Assembly: GCA_033002965.1 (NCBI GenBank)
Contig: JAURVB010014092.1
Location: forward strand, 1-64,000
Reading direction: 5' to 3'
Length of the DNA stretch: 64,000 nt
Source of the DNA: Piper betle
Lineage: Eukaryota; Streptophyta; Magnoliopsida; Piperales; Piperaceae
The position numbers and the translations under genes are program-made. The notes under the pieces were generated by a model, which searched no databases, had not been told where the DNA came from, and worked only from the letters and a program-made list of their open reading frames with translations. Numbering within the stretch: the stretch's first letter is position 1; each line of letters starts with the position of its first letter. This document shows positions 50,401 to 62,217 of this stretch, in pieces.

Positions 50401-53400
50401 TTGACGAGCTTGGTCCAATGGTAGTGTCAAACAAAGCAGCCAGGGCGGCGATGGCTGTCGGCGGCGGCGTTGAAAATGGGTGGCGGCGGCGGCATGCTCT
50501 GATCGGGGTTGCGGCCTGCCTCAACGGCGCTCGGGATGTTGGGGGAAACGTCGGCAACGGCGGGAGGGTGAGACTAGTGGTCACAGCGGTGGCGACGGCG
50601 GCGATCTAACGGTGGCGGAATCCGGCCCAGAGTGGCGACTGCCGAGGCGGCTTCGTGGCATTGCGGCAGCACGCTAGCAGGCAATCGGTGGTCGGGGTCG
50701 GTTGGGGCGGCACGATGACGGCGTGGCAAGGTGGAGCGGCGTCAATCGGCAGCAGTGCGGCGTCGGCGGCAGCAGCACACAGCAGTGAGGGTTTTGGGAG
50801 GGTAAGTGTCGAAAGGGAGAAATTGTACTCTAGTGGCAATTTCGTAATTAAGTATTCACTCGATTCCTACTCGAGTTAAAATAATAACTAATTCGTAATA
50901 AATTCTAAAAAAAAATCTAAAAAAATATGGAAAAATTCCATAAAATAAAACAAACACAACAACATCCAAATAACATGCTCTATAACTAATAACCCACCCG
51001 AATATAGTCCAACGCGTCCTAATACATTATTTAGCCTAAAACTATTCTACAATCAAATAAAAATAACAATCAATACTGTATACCTCTATATACTTGATAA
51101 CCCATTTTTCATCATCTTTTAAACGTTATTATCGTATACTTCAGCATACATGACCCTCATCGCTCATAACTCACAGCTGGCCTCAACTCAGCTCGCGGTC
51201 TATGAAGCTGACTCGACTCGAACCGACGGTTGAACCAACTGGTTCACTCTCGTAAAACTCTGACTCGAATCATGGATTTTATAATTTTAGCCTGAAAATA
51301 AATAATAACAACCAACTGTACATAATGGTTTTACTTGACATATGAATTACTACTTCAACAAATCGATATTAGATTACTAGTATTAATATACATATTAACC
51401 AATCCTGAAACATAGATCAAATTCTGAATAAACGAAATGCAAACACTTTACTGTCTTAAAAGTAAAACCTCTAACAACAATCATCCAAAATGAAACAAAT
51501 AATAGATTGTCCTAAGCATAGATTAACAAATTAATCGCGGAATCCTCTTGCACACAACAAACAAAACGAAATAAAAAGAGTATTGGTTATGGGCCAGTAA
51601 TACTACATGCAATCAACTACAAAGTGCAATTATAGAAATAAGTAATAGAAGAAAGCCACCATCTTTTTGGGTTAGGGTTATTGAAATTGACAAAGCTTAC
51701 TTTTTCGACAAGTGTTGATGGCGATGGGCGACGACAGAGGCGACAAAGGAGGAGCTGGAGATGAGCAGGAAGGAGCATTGGATGAAGGGGATGAGGAAGT
51801 ATAGAGGGAGGGTGGAAGAAGAGGGATGGCATGAAGGGAGGGGAGAGGAACGAGCTTTAGAAAAAAATAAATAGGGTTTGACTTTTTTTCACAAAAAAAT
51901 ATTTTGTGAGGCTTTCTGGAAACAGCCTCTACCACTTTATATTTTGTTAATGCTTTGCTAAGCATTTGTTGGGAAAGCATGTTTTATCGATTTCAACAAC
52001 CTTAATCCAAAAAAGGTAGTGGCTTTGTTTTATTTTTTGTTGTTTGTGATGTTCAGTATGTGTTTGTGATTGATTTAAGTCATTTAATGTATCTTATATT
52101 CATTATTTTAATTTAATGAGTTTGTTCATAATTTTGGTTATTTTCTTTCTTTGGTTCTATGATGTAGGTTGTTCATGACTAATTGATGTTCCAATTTATC
52201 TGCACATTGTCATAAGTTACTTGTTCATGTAGTTGCATAGTTGAGTTTGTTCATGTAGTTGCAGATTGTTGTGGATCATAGGTGCTATTAGTCATCCATA
52301 ACCAATAGTCTTTTTACTTCGTTTTATTTGCTGTGTGTATGAGGACTCAGCAATTAATTCGTTAACCTATGCTTAAGACTAGTTTGTTCTTGTTGTTTGG
52401 TTAATATTGTGTTTACGATTGGTTTATTTAGAATTTGATTCATGTTTAGGATTAGTTTATATGTAGATTAATACTTGTAATCTAATATCGATTTATTGAA
52501 GTTGTAATTCATATGTCTAAGCAAAATAATGTGAACAGTTGGTCGTTATTATTTATTTCTAGCCTAAAATTGTAGCATTTTAATAATATCGCAGTGGAAA
52601 TATTTTAGGTACAGTTTGATTATAGATAATCAAGGAAGACATGGCAAAATTCTACACATTGAATGCCAATGCAAATGTGGAATGACTTCATAGTTAGTTG
52701 TCGCAGATAAAGTACATGCATATTATTTAATTCATTTTGCGCTATTTTTTATTACTGTGCAATGTTATTTGGTTTATTCTAAAATATTTTTTTATACTGC
52801 CGAACAACATTGGAATTTTTAAAAGTTCTTTCCCTTTTCATAATTGGAATAAAAACTGTGACAAAATTTTCTAGAGATTTCATATAAAATTTTTTATTGC
52901 AACCAAACGCCCTATTAGTTTTGAAGTGATACCCTTTTGTGAGCATTGTGATTAGATGCTGCTAAATATTCAATTTGAGTGTTTTATTTTCATTTTTTAA
53001 TCTAATTGTTGTGAATTTGTTTATATATAATCTTACTTTCTGCATGTTTGGGTTTGTTTCTAAAGGGATTTATTATTTTCGTATGTCCAGCTATGATGTG
53101 TGTACTGTCAATTTAAGTTTGTTGGGTTAGAATTGGGGAGTTTTTGTTGGATGAGTTGAAGGTCAATCTCAGTGAAATTTGTGGTGATTCTTTTGTTGTT
53201 TCTTTTATTAGATACAATGGACAAGGTTCGCGACGTGTTTGGGAAATTTGGTAAGCAGGTTGGTGAGGCAACCAAGAAGGCTGAAGATTTGGCTGGAAAT
53301 GTTTGGCAGCATTGTATGTGCAGCACTTCCTTTTCCGTTTCTTTGTTTACTACATGAGTTTTCTAGTGCATGATAATAGATAATAAACATTAGGGTTTTT

Positions 53401-55864
53401 TTTCTTGATGTTTGTTTGAAGCTCAGTTTTCCCTATAAAATTTTACTCCAAACTGATAGTGTTGCAAGCATTGTCCTTCATTTGTCATGATTATTATTAT
53501 CCATATTGGGATGCAGATTATTTTATTATGCCATTGGATTGTGAGTTCCTTTCAACTGGAAACTAGCCATTTGGATATTCCAACTCTTACTGCATCCTTA
53601 GGTTGTTCGCTTATTTTCTTAGATGGAGTCTGTTGAACATGTTTGTACGTTGAGCTCTAATTGGTGCTCATGTGCAAATGGTACTAGCATTCGATATTAC
53701 ATAAAGGTGAAATTGATAATGCTAGATTTTGAAAATCATTATGATAACCGAATGTCCTGCCTGGAAGATAATTAAGAGTGGATTTAAAGACAGTTGAGTC
53801 TTTGAATTATACTCAATTCTGGTGCTGTTGAGGGGGCTTTAGTTTATGTACTCACAGTAAGATACAGATACAACTAAGAGTTTTTTTTGTCACTTTCCTT
53901 TGCTTTTTAATTTTTGTAAGCCTATGTTGCAAAAATGAAAATTTAATGGTTGTTGTTGTTAAGCCTAATTTACAGCCTCAGTACTGCTTCTTAAAGTACT
54001 ATGATGACAATTTCATGTCAGTGACACTTTAGAAGTTTATTTTAAGCCAGCACGTCTGCCCTAAAAACTATTAGAAGAAACCGAATGGTTTTTCAGTATA
54101 CTCCTCTTTCTTCCTTGTTTTTTTATTATGAATAAATTTTTCAGTATAATGTACGATGATGTTTTAACAGTTGTTACTTGTAAGGTAAGTTTTTGAGAGA
54201 ATGCAGTGAAAAGTGAATGTATCCTTATAAACACTTATTAATGAATCTCATGTTTGCATAATTATGAATTGGCTAGCTTGATCCATGCTTACAAGTCGAG
54301 CATAAATTTATAATTCTGTTGGTGGTCTTGGCATAAGTTTTTATATTTTAATAGCCACGTAGGTTGGCATTTCCCCCCTTTTTTTAATGATATTGCTAGT
54401 CAAGTCAATTGGATATATTTTTGTTCTCTTTATGGACCTTTGATGCTAATAAATAAAAATTTAGCTTTAACTATTTTGAACTTGAACTTTTGGATTTCTT
54501 TTTGTTTGGATCAGTGAAAACAGGACCAAGCGTTGCAGATGCTGCAATGGGAAGAATTGCTCAAGGAACCAAAGTTTTAGCAGAGGGAGGCTACCAGAAG
54601 ATCTTCCAGCAAGCATTTGAAACAACATCTGATGAAAAATTACTAAAAACATTTGCCTGCTATTTGTCCACGTCAGCGGGTCCAGTTTTGGGTATCTTAT
54701 ACTTGTCCACTGCCAAACTTGCATTCTGCAGTGATAATCCGCTGTCATATAAAGTGGGGGAAAGTACTGAGTGGAGCTATTATAAGGTACATGTGCCTTG
54801 TGGATTACTGCATGCTGTTGAAAACCTCATGATTTCTATTTTTTGAATTATCCATTTGAGATGTTGGTTATCCAGGAGAGAAGTTTTAATGTAGGAACAC
54901 CTTTTGGTAGGATTCTAGAGGGAGAGAATTTTTAAAATCAGCGAGGCATGAATTTTAATCTTCAGTGGATTTAAGGCGAGGAGAAATAGAAGAACACAAA
55001 AGGTTAATAGAAGAAATTGAACCTAGCAAAGGGGCACACAACATTTATTGACATGCAAGAATGATGTATACAGAAGCTGTGGCCACCATTTATAGACATA
55101 TGTGAGCAGTGCCCTCCTAGCAGTAGGCAATTCTGAATGCTGGCAGAAATAGAGTTCCTAAATCAACTACAGATAATAAAAGAATCGTTTTAGGAAAAAA
55201 AATCTTTGCAACTTTTTCTTTCCTGCCGTGCTCTTAGTTAATAAGGAGTCTAATGCGTAAATGTCATAGTCTGAGTAGATTTTTTCCCCTTTATTGTCAT
55301 GATAATATTGGGATAGTCTCTAGATGGCAATTGACATTAGGATGCAAGTTTTAATTCTTATTAGAAGTTTAAGAGCTGTTAAAGAGGTAATGTTTTCTGA
55401 CTACTCAAATATTGGTTGGCTTTTGTTTAGCGTGGTCTTTGTTTTTTGTCTATGCAATAAAAGTTCTTGTTGCAGAAAATAATTCATGGGAATGCTTTTG
55501 GTCAAGTGTACTAATTTGGAAATAATTTGTAGTGTCCATTGAACACGTATGCTAGTTACTTCTTTTGGCCATGGAGTTGATGCAATATAGTGATATGCAA
55601 TGGGGCATTCTTCAGCTCGTTAGCAGTTGGAGTATGATGTTTACTTTGTTCTTGAATGAAAGTTTTAACTGTTGTGAGTGGCAGGTGGTGCTTCCCTTAC
55701 ACCAGTTGAAAACGGTGAATCCATCTGCAAGCAAAGCAAATCCAGCAGAAAAATATGTTCAAGTCATCTCCGTCGACAACCACGAGTTTTGGTTTATGGG
55801 GTTTGTGACCAATGACAGTGCTGTTAAGCATTTGAAGGAGGCTCTGCCATCCCGGGGCCTCTGA
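38460..55864 (+). CDS. GEM-like protein with GRAM domain (FIP1/ABA-responsive type)
   Basis: Plant GEM-like proteins carry a GRAM domain that binds membranes or partner proteins and are linked to ABA responses. Exons: 38460-38682, 53212-53313, 54515-54786 and 55685-55864, together 259 codons including TGA. Exon 1 gives the Pro-rich start ([28 protein letters not shown]). Exon 2 gives [20 protein letters not shown], then [13 protein letters not shown]. Exons 3-4 give [52 protein letters not shown], the GRAM core, and [17 protein letters not shown]. Exon 1 has one base too many in a C5 run (38474-38478) and one too few near 38648-38651; both are homopolymers. Intron 1 is 14,529 bp because of nested transposons. 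Confidence 0.93.
40305..40922. mobile_element. hAT-type MITE with exact 8-bp duplication
   Basis: The element starts TAGGGGTGCTAATTGAGCGAGC-like and ends with its inverse (GCTCGCTCAATTAGCAACCC TA), a 21-22 bp terminal inverted repeat with one mismatch. TGCGGATC occurs at 40297-40304 and 40923-40930. The interior is rich in gagttcgagtcgag words and contains a tRNA-like segment at about 40575-40645. No transposase. Confidence 0.93.
40575..40645 (-). other. tRNA-like segment inside the hAT MITE
   Basis: On the minus strand, a box A-like TAGTTGAGATGG (40639-40628) and a box B-like GGTTCAAACC (40594-40585) are about 33 bases apart. A CCTTG/CAAGG stem with a 7-base loop ATGACTT lies between them, and a GTGG/CCAC stem surrounds box B. 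The older MITE copy keeps the same segment, so it is part of the element and not a later insertion. Confidence 0.5.
42682..45636 (+). mobile_element. Solo LTR 4, inserted in LTR 3
   Basis: This 2955-bp unit starts TGTAACACCCC and ends GGGTTTTACA, with duplication GGGCT at 42677-42681 and 45637-45641. Closest relative here is LTR 3; the two share near-identical blocks such as 41700-41940 with 43550-43800. The hairpin ctcgagggatctcatcctcg is at about 43900. Confidence 0.94.
46743..49544 (-). mobile_element. Solo LTR 5, inverted, inserted in LTR 2
   Basis: This 2802-bp unit starts TGTAAAACC and ends GGGGTGTTACA, the reverse complement of the family ends, with duplication CGAAG at 46738-46742 and 49545-49549. 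It matches the subtype of LTRs 1 and 2 in inverse orientation (for example 48200-48440 against 18000-18220). Confidence 0.94.
51289..53211. other. Rest of GEM intron 1
   Basis: Up to 52912 this is the right-hand part of the TIR transposon, and after that original intron. The purine/pyrimidine-biased GC-richer stretch at 51715-51850 gives an open frame without known motifs. No exon is supported. Confidence 0.5.
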
Positions 55865-57571
55865 ATTCGAATATGATATGTGGCGCCCGGATCCCTTCTA
55901 TCTATAGTAAATTATGTATTGTGCAGTTGGTAAGGTGTCTGTATTAGTTGATTGTATGAATTAGTCAATTGGGATGTGTATACAAAATTGCACCATTCTT
56001 GTGATACACTTATTTTAATAAGTTGACAATATATATTTTTGACGTGGTTAATTCAAATTCTTGTCTCTTATTCTGCACTATCTTATCTTCGATTATCCAG
56101 ATTTGGTTTTTGAAGAGATATCTACCATTTGATATCTATTCGGAATGAATGCTGTTTATTTTATTTTTTGTTTTTTGGTTTGTTGTGTGTGCGTGTATTT
56201 CCGCATTTCCAGGGAAATGTCAAGTAACAACCGAAATATATGTCTATTTTTTACTTTGTTTCTTTTCCGGGGACCATTTCCCTTGTGACTAACAGGGTCT
56301 CCTTTTGGTGAGTTTCATCTATTTATGTACGTTCATTTGTAATAAGAATGGACAAGGCAATTGTAGTTTAGGATGTATGGCAAGGGTGGCTGGGATTAGA
56401 ATCCTCTGTCATTGATGTGCATCTTTTAGAAACCAAATCCATGGTGGAGACCCCTACTGAAAATCAATCCTCTGGAGTCTCGGAACACTTTATTTTCCCT
56501 TTGTAGGAATAAATCACTGGTTTCCTGATTCATAATAATCAGAACTCAACCAGCCACCTTTCCACCCCCCCCTCCCCCTTCCCCACCCACACCCGCACCC
56601 ACACCCACCCGAAATTCAAACTAAAAACTTGCATCTTAGGTTACATGGAGTATCTTTCCTTTGGTAACATGTCAAGTATTGCAACATTATCAGCAACGGG
56701 TAGCAGTCAACTTCGCTTCCTCTGGCCTCCGAAAGGACCTTCCATTTTTTGTAAACCTTGTCTCGGAACTAAAAAATAGTCCATTTTTTCATTTTAATTA
56801 GTTGAATACTCCTTTATTAGAACAAGTAAACAGAGTACATATGGGAAAGGCCAAGGAGTTACTCAAATGGCGGCCTCTCTCTGCACATAAGCTTGACAAA
56901 GATTCACTGGATTGTGCTTCAAGTGCAACCAACATTCTCTTTCCTTGAAAGTAGAGTGTTAGCTCTGACATCTTGAACGACAATGTCTCACGAACACAAG
57001 TAAAGAGATTAACTACATTGTCTCAAAACACAACAATATCTTTTGTCGATTTTTTGCAGAGAAATTTGGCGCCTATACACAAATTACATGCTCTGCACTG
57101 TGTAATTCCATAATACGCTAAGCAAGCTCGAGTTTAACGTCTTATTCTTCTCCCAGGTGGGTGGTTGATGATCCCATGGTCAATGTTTGCTAGAGTTCGC
57201 AAGAACTCTTTCATATAAAACGTGATATAAGACGAACCCACTTTACAAAATGATCAGCTGTTTTACTTGACAGGTTCTCGCTGCCTACATACATTTCAAC
57301 CCAGTTCCGTGAATCTTGCGTTGCATATTAGCTAATTTTTTCTTGCTAAAAAATAGAACTGTTTTTTTAATTTCTCAAAGTGATTTACTTTTGCAATATG
57401 TGCTTTTTCTTCTGCAGATATGCCCTCTATATGTACCAACAACCTGTCTGGGTACTATGGTGATGATCATATCAAACATATGGCTAAGCAGGTTAAGATT
57501 CCCTGCCATATTGTTATGATACAAGCTCACTAACAATCTGGTGCACCAACTTCATCCACCCCCAGGATAAC
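55865..57571. other. Intergenic DNA downstream of the GEM-like gene
   Basis: It contains the GEM 3' region and the C-rich tract at 56563-56611. Upstream exons of the 57.6-kb gene may lie in its right part, but I cannot place them. Confidence 0.4.
56563..56611 (-). other. C-rich tract, potential G-quadruplex on the minus strand
   Basis: At least nine runs of three or more C with 1-3 base spacers (CCCCCCCC, CCCCC, CCCC, then CCCAC/CCCGC units). Confidence 0.6.
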
Positions 57572-58082
57572 ATGAAGTACAACCACTATGGCCAAATGAA
57601 CCTACCAATATCCGAAGAAGAGCATACAATACGATGTGAGCTAGAGAAGGAAGGAGAGGGGGTTGGAAGAAGAGATAAAGGATGGTATATGCAACCTGGG
57701 CCTTCGGCTACACCGTTTGTACCAACACCAGAAGGAAAGAACAAAGAAGTCGGAGGCTTATACTGAGCTCAATATTACCATCAAAATGGAAGGAGGATCT
57801 AGAATTGAAATATTTGAGAGTAAGAAATCAACAAAGCAGGGTTTGCATAGATTTGCTAAAGGAGATGATAAGCACACTACCAAGAATGTTTCTACTAATG
57901 TGAGAGAGTTCGACTGGGTGAAGACGCTCAGATCCAAACCACAATCAATTTCTGGCAGCAAAAAGAAATCAGCCAGTTTTGGTGATGCTGCTAGGAAAGT
58001 TGGTAATCAAGCTGACAAGGGCAGACGCAAGAGCAAACTTATTGAGCCCATGAAAGAAAACAAGGCAATAAGTTGGATGTGA
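57572..58082 (+). CDS. Plant-specific protein of unknown function (last exon)
   Basis: The reading MKYNHYGQMNLPISEEEHTI, RCELEKE, then LEEEIKDGICNLGLRLHRLY, QHQKER, NITIKMEGG.RIEIFE and EFDWVKTLRS to ISWM-stop looks like a real, charged, helical plant protein I recall only as uncharacterised. It needs one G less in the G5 run at 57658-57662 to stay in one frame. A 'cag' acceptor lies eight bases before the ATG, so this may be the last exon of a longer gene. The C-terminal half is basic (KKKSASFGDAARK, DKGRRKSK) and could bind nucleic acid or enter the nucleus, which is inference only. Confidence 0.5.
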
Positions 58083-61000
58083 GATGATAACAAAGGTTTG
58101 TATTAATGTTTATTGTAGTATTCTTGTGTGGCTAAACACAAACAATTGGTCTGCTAGTTGATGACCTGAGATAGTGTGCTATTAAAATAAAAAACTCCAC
58201 TTTGCTTGTTCAAGATGTACTTCACTGGAATGGAATAAATAAAAATTTGTGTTGCTCATTCTTCTCCTGTATTGTTCAATTCGCAAAAGCCCATTCATTC
58301 ATTTTGTACTTCCCCATCATTATCCAATCACTAAGCTTTCCCGGGTATCCCCTTGAGATTAATGAGTAGATGGTTCTGATATCTAAATTTGCAATCAATA
58401 ATATAATATTGGAATGCCACGGTTGCTTCATATATATTACTAAACTAAACAGGTTTTTAATTTTAATTATGTAAACACACTAGCCAGATTCAGGAACTCA
58501 ATTGTCTTTGTCATGCCATTATAATAGGTATTGGTGGGTCATTAGATCAGCTTGCATTGTCCAAGAAATAAATATATTATGCAACAACAATTGGTGGCAA
58601 CAATTGGACCACGTAAGAAGAAAGGCAATTAGCCAGAACATGGTTACAATTTTTAAATGTTTAGATTAGATGTGTGTTTAACACATGATCTCAAGGCTTA
58701 AGTTGGCAAATGTAATTGTTTAACAGCATCAACACTGGAAGCAGCATGGTGTGCAAGATGGACAACTCTCACGAATACATCAGGATGAGCCATTTCAGGA
58801 GACAGCAAAAGGGAAGCAGAAAACAAGGAAAAAAGCATGGTACTTAGATCATCTATGTACATATGATCTCGCAGTTGGCTTCCACCAAGTACCAGCAACA
58901 AACGAGAATTCAAAGCGTTAATTATTGAAGTTGAAGTTGAAGAACTGGCAAATACAAGCAACGGGCACAAGATGAATGATTTCTTGAATCTCGTCTCTGA
59001 GTGACAACATATCTCGTGTGGTTTAGACAAAGTGTCATAGCAAAGTAAAGCTAATGTTGTGTCTCCATGTGCCCAGGTTGGTGACAAGCCATCTGATCTG
59101 CCGAGCAACTCAGGTGTACTCTTTTATGAATCTTGAGCCCCGTGGGATGCATATATATACTCTATATATATAGTCTATCCATGCCCGGCCATTTCCTGTA
59201 GAGGATTTTGCATTTTTATTCTTGTGGTTTTCATGCAGGGGAAGACTACTACTGTTCTCCCCACTCTTTCTCAAAATACAAGAAGATTAGAGATGCCATG
59301 CCAATTTTCTAATGAAACTATTAGTCATTTATATTATATTTTTTGCATTCGAAGTTTATGAAGGTGCCAATATTAATTATATGTGTAACATTGTTACTTG
59401 TGATTAATGCTATTATTAGATGGAAGTCGTCCCTGAAAATCACACTGACATGTCAAGCAGGACTCATCCCAAGGAAATAGAAAATGCCCCAAGCTAGTTT
59501 TTCAAGACCATTGGAATAAGTCCGATTTCTTTAAGTTCAGATCCTATTGGGACAGAATTGGTTTACTCAAGGACAACAGCTGCCTATCTGCGGACATATA
59601 AATATTAAAGAGGAGACTCCAATTCTCTATGCTTTTAACTTTAAAATCTCTTGCTTGGATTTAAAAAAAACCTTCAAATACTATTTGAATTGATTCAGCT
59701 TTTTGAGTTACATATCACAAGTAATCTTGTATTGACAAGACTTAACGAATGACTTCAGTTGCCTCTCTGAACCGAATAATATATTAGTAATTAGTGAAAT
59801 ATCCTAATTTATAGTTTCTAAGTTTAATTAAGATCATTTATAGGTAATAAATCATATAATTGTCGTTCTTAAGTGATCTTAAGATCAGAAAAAAGCATAC
59901 CTACTTTTATTTATTTCATCAGAAGAAGTATATTGGCCGGGATTTTAAGGTCTTTTTCCGTATAATAAAATAACGAGCCCACTTGATTCAAAAAAGGGTT
60001 AAAACCCATACTTTTTTATAAAAAACACCACTTAATTGTCTCCTCAAGAGATATAAAATATGGTACCTAGCTAGTTGCACTTAGAAACCCAATCTCCCAG
60101 GAATTCGTAAATAAATGTTGGCATTTAAAAAGAAAAAGGAAAAAAACAAGACACTGGTCGTCGGCTTGTAATACTTTCGGCCATTATGATCGAAACGTCG
60201 GCAACATCCCTTTCTTTTAATTAATTAATTAATTAATTCATAGTAATAACAAAAAAACGACCGATCTCTTCGAATGGTTATGGTGAAGAAATGAAATTGT
60301 GAATTGACATCAATCAAATACTTGGATGAAAAGGCCTATTTGATGCATGATAATAACAAGCTTCAGCAGGCGTAATTGGAAGACGAAGATAAGCTGGCAG
60401 TACTTAATTGCACTCGAGAAAAATTAAAATCAGCGACCATTAGGTGGAGGTGAGGAATATCTGCTTTTCTCTTGAGAAAGAGCCGCTAATTTGTGGGCAA
60501 TACAAATCGCATATCAATATATATGCGAAGCCAAACAAGGAACCCCACTCATGTAAATATAAACAAAGGCTATTGTCCCAAGCATAAAGAGACAGGAGCC
60601 ATCAAATCCCAGCTTTGTTCCCCAGTACCACACAGAAGAAAGACCCATCTTCCCCTTGGATTTTCATTGAAGCAAGCAACTAAGCAAGTCCACACATGAA
60701 TGACGAGCAGGCCACGGTTGATGTTATCTCACATCATCAACTTTGGCATGGAAATGGCCGGTTCCTGGAGGGACTTGATGAGCAAGTGTTTCCCCTTATA
60801 CGAAGCACATCTGAGGTGGGAATGTGCAACACCTGCAATAATGGAAGGCAAACTTAAAGGGGACACCGGACACCTTTATATGCGTAGCATCGGAATTTGA
60901 TCGATCAACCTAGCTATGGGATCAACTACAACTCATTATTTAGTGGAACATTTGCATTTGCTCCGACTAGACTCTCCATCAAATTATACATGGTAATTAT

Positions 61001-62171
61001 TTAATGATGTGATCACAGCATAAGTTTTCTGTCAAAAGGTGTCTTGATCGGTGAGATAAGATAAACACGTCCATCACTGTCTTGAATTAAACAATTCGGC
61101 TTTGAAAAATTAAAATAAACAATTCCGATGATGATATTTGCTCTCCAGCTCAGAGTTAACGTGCCAAAAACGAGTCACTGGTCGTTCGACCAGGATTTTT
61201 TCCTGGTGAAACGGCCACGCTTCGCACACGTATTATACTTCATAACTGTTTCACTAGCGAATGAATTAGCCGCACTTTTAATAAGTGGAAGGGGCTGGCC
61301 GACCCTCGTTGACCGGCCACCCTGTTTGAACCCCCCAAACAAGCTGATAGAGGATACCATAGTTTTAAGAGTAAATCTCGTGTAAGGCGTTGCAATCAAT
61401 ATAGCTACGAGGCTCCATTTCAATCAAATTATCCATTTATTAAATACTTTTTATATTTTTTTATTAAAAAGAATAAATATAATTATTTATGATTCTTTCA
61501 CTATTCATTAAGTCTTATAGCTTACAACTGATTATTTTTTAGATTATTTTTTTAGTTTTAAATGTCATGTTATAACACTGATTGTACCACCTTTCAATCA
61601 TGTATGGTTTAAGTTTTCATATCATTTTAATTTGTACTTAATTTTTTAATATGAGTTTTTCACAAAATTTAATTTTTTGTTGTTAAAAAATTCAGTACTT
61701 TAACCGACATTTAATAAAGTATTGATGACAAAATGTATTCTTTATATTTAATTAAATATTTTATTTATAATTTTAAAATATAATTGGACTTAAATATACC
61801 TTGTACAAGTTATAAATCTGGTATAATAATTGATGTGGTTTTTAAAGCTATATACGGAGGATGAGATGGGTTTCATATTTCATTCTTTAGAGTTTAGAGG
61901 ACCAAAATTAAGAAAAACCCTACCATTCCTTAAAGACTTAATACTATATGTGGATGATATATTGACAAGATGAGCATTTATAAAATTCTTGACAGCTTAA
62001 AATTATTGGACAAGTGGAAATTAATGAATTATTTTTTCCAATTAATGTATTATTCGGCAGGATGGAGTGCCATGCGTATATAGAAACCCTCATTAAATAT
62101 TAAATAAATTATCATAATTTGATATTTTAGAGATATATTATATTTTTAATAATGACTTTAATTAAATAAGA

Positions 62172-62173
<2 letters not shown>

Positions 62174-62214
<41 letters not shown>
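62174..62214. repeat. (TA)n microsatellite
   Basis: About 20 TA units. Confidence 0.95.

Positions 62215-62217
<3 letters not shown>

Larger units (their letters stand above)
39043..51283 (+). mobile_element. Solo LTR 2, interrupted by two later insertions
   Basis: It begins TGTAACACCCC and ends GGATTTTATA (the terminal CA mutated to TA). The flanks are ATTTT at 39038-39042 and ATTTT at 51284-51288. Its parts are 39043-40209, 46728-46742 and 49550-51283, about 2.9 kb once the insertions at 40210-46722 and 46743-49544 and their duplications are removed. Across both joins the text reads as in solo LTR 1 (gggatttatacaataggc and gaaggcatcgtgagctgg). Confidence 0.92.
38763..52912. mobile_element. 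TIR DNA transposon forming most of GEM intron 1
   Basis: GGGCGTTTGGTTGCAATA at 38763 is repeated in inverted form ending at 52912, with similarity extending about 48 bases (through 'ctagaaaat') at roughly 85% identity. TA lies outside both ends. Without the later LTR insertion, the element would be about 1.9 kb. No transposase remnant was found in 51289-52830, so it is non-autonomous. GGGCGTTTGG-type ends resemble PIF/Harbinger MITEs, but the TA flank would fit Tc1/mariner; the superfamily is unresolved. Confidence 0.7.

Noticed and set aside
58698..59108. 136-codon minus-strand open frame
   Set aside because: No recognisable domain, no exon signals tied to a neighbour, and ordinary base composition. 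I cannot support it as a gene.
60493..60900. Two adjacent open frames of 66-68 codons
   Set aside because: No recognised motif, and short enough to occur by chance.
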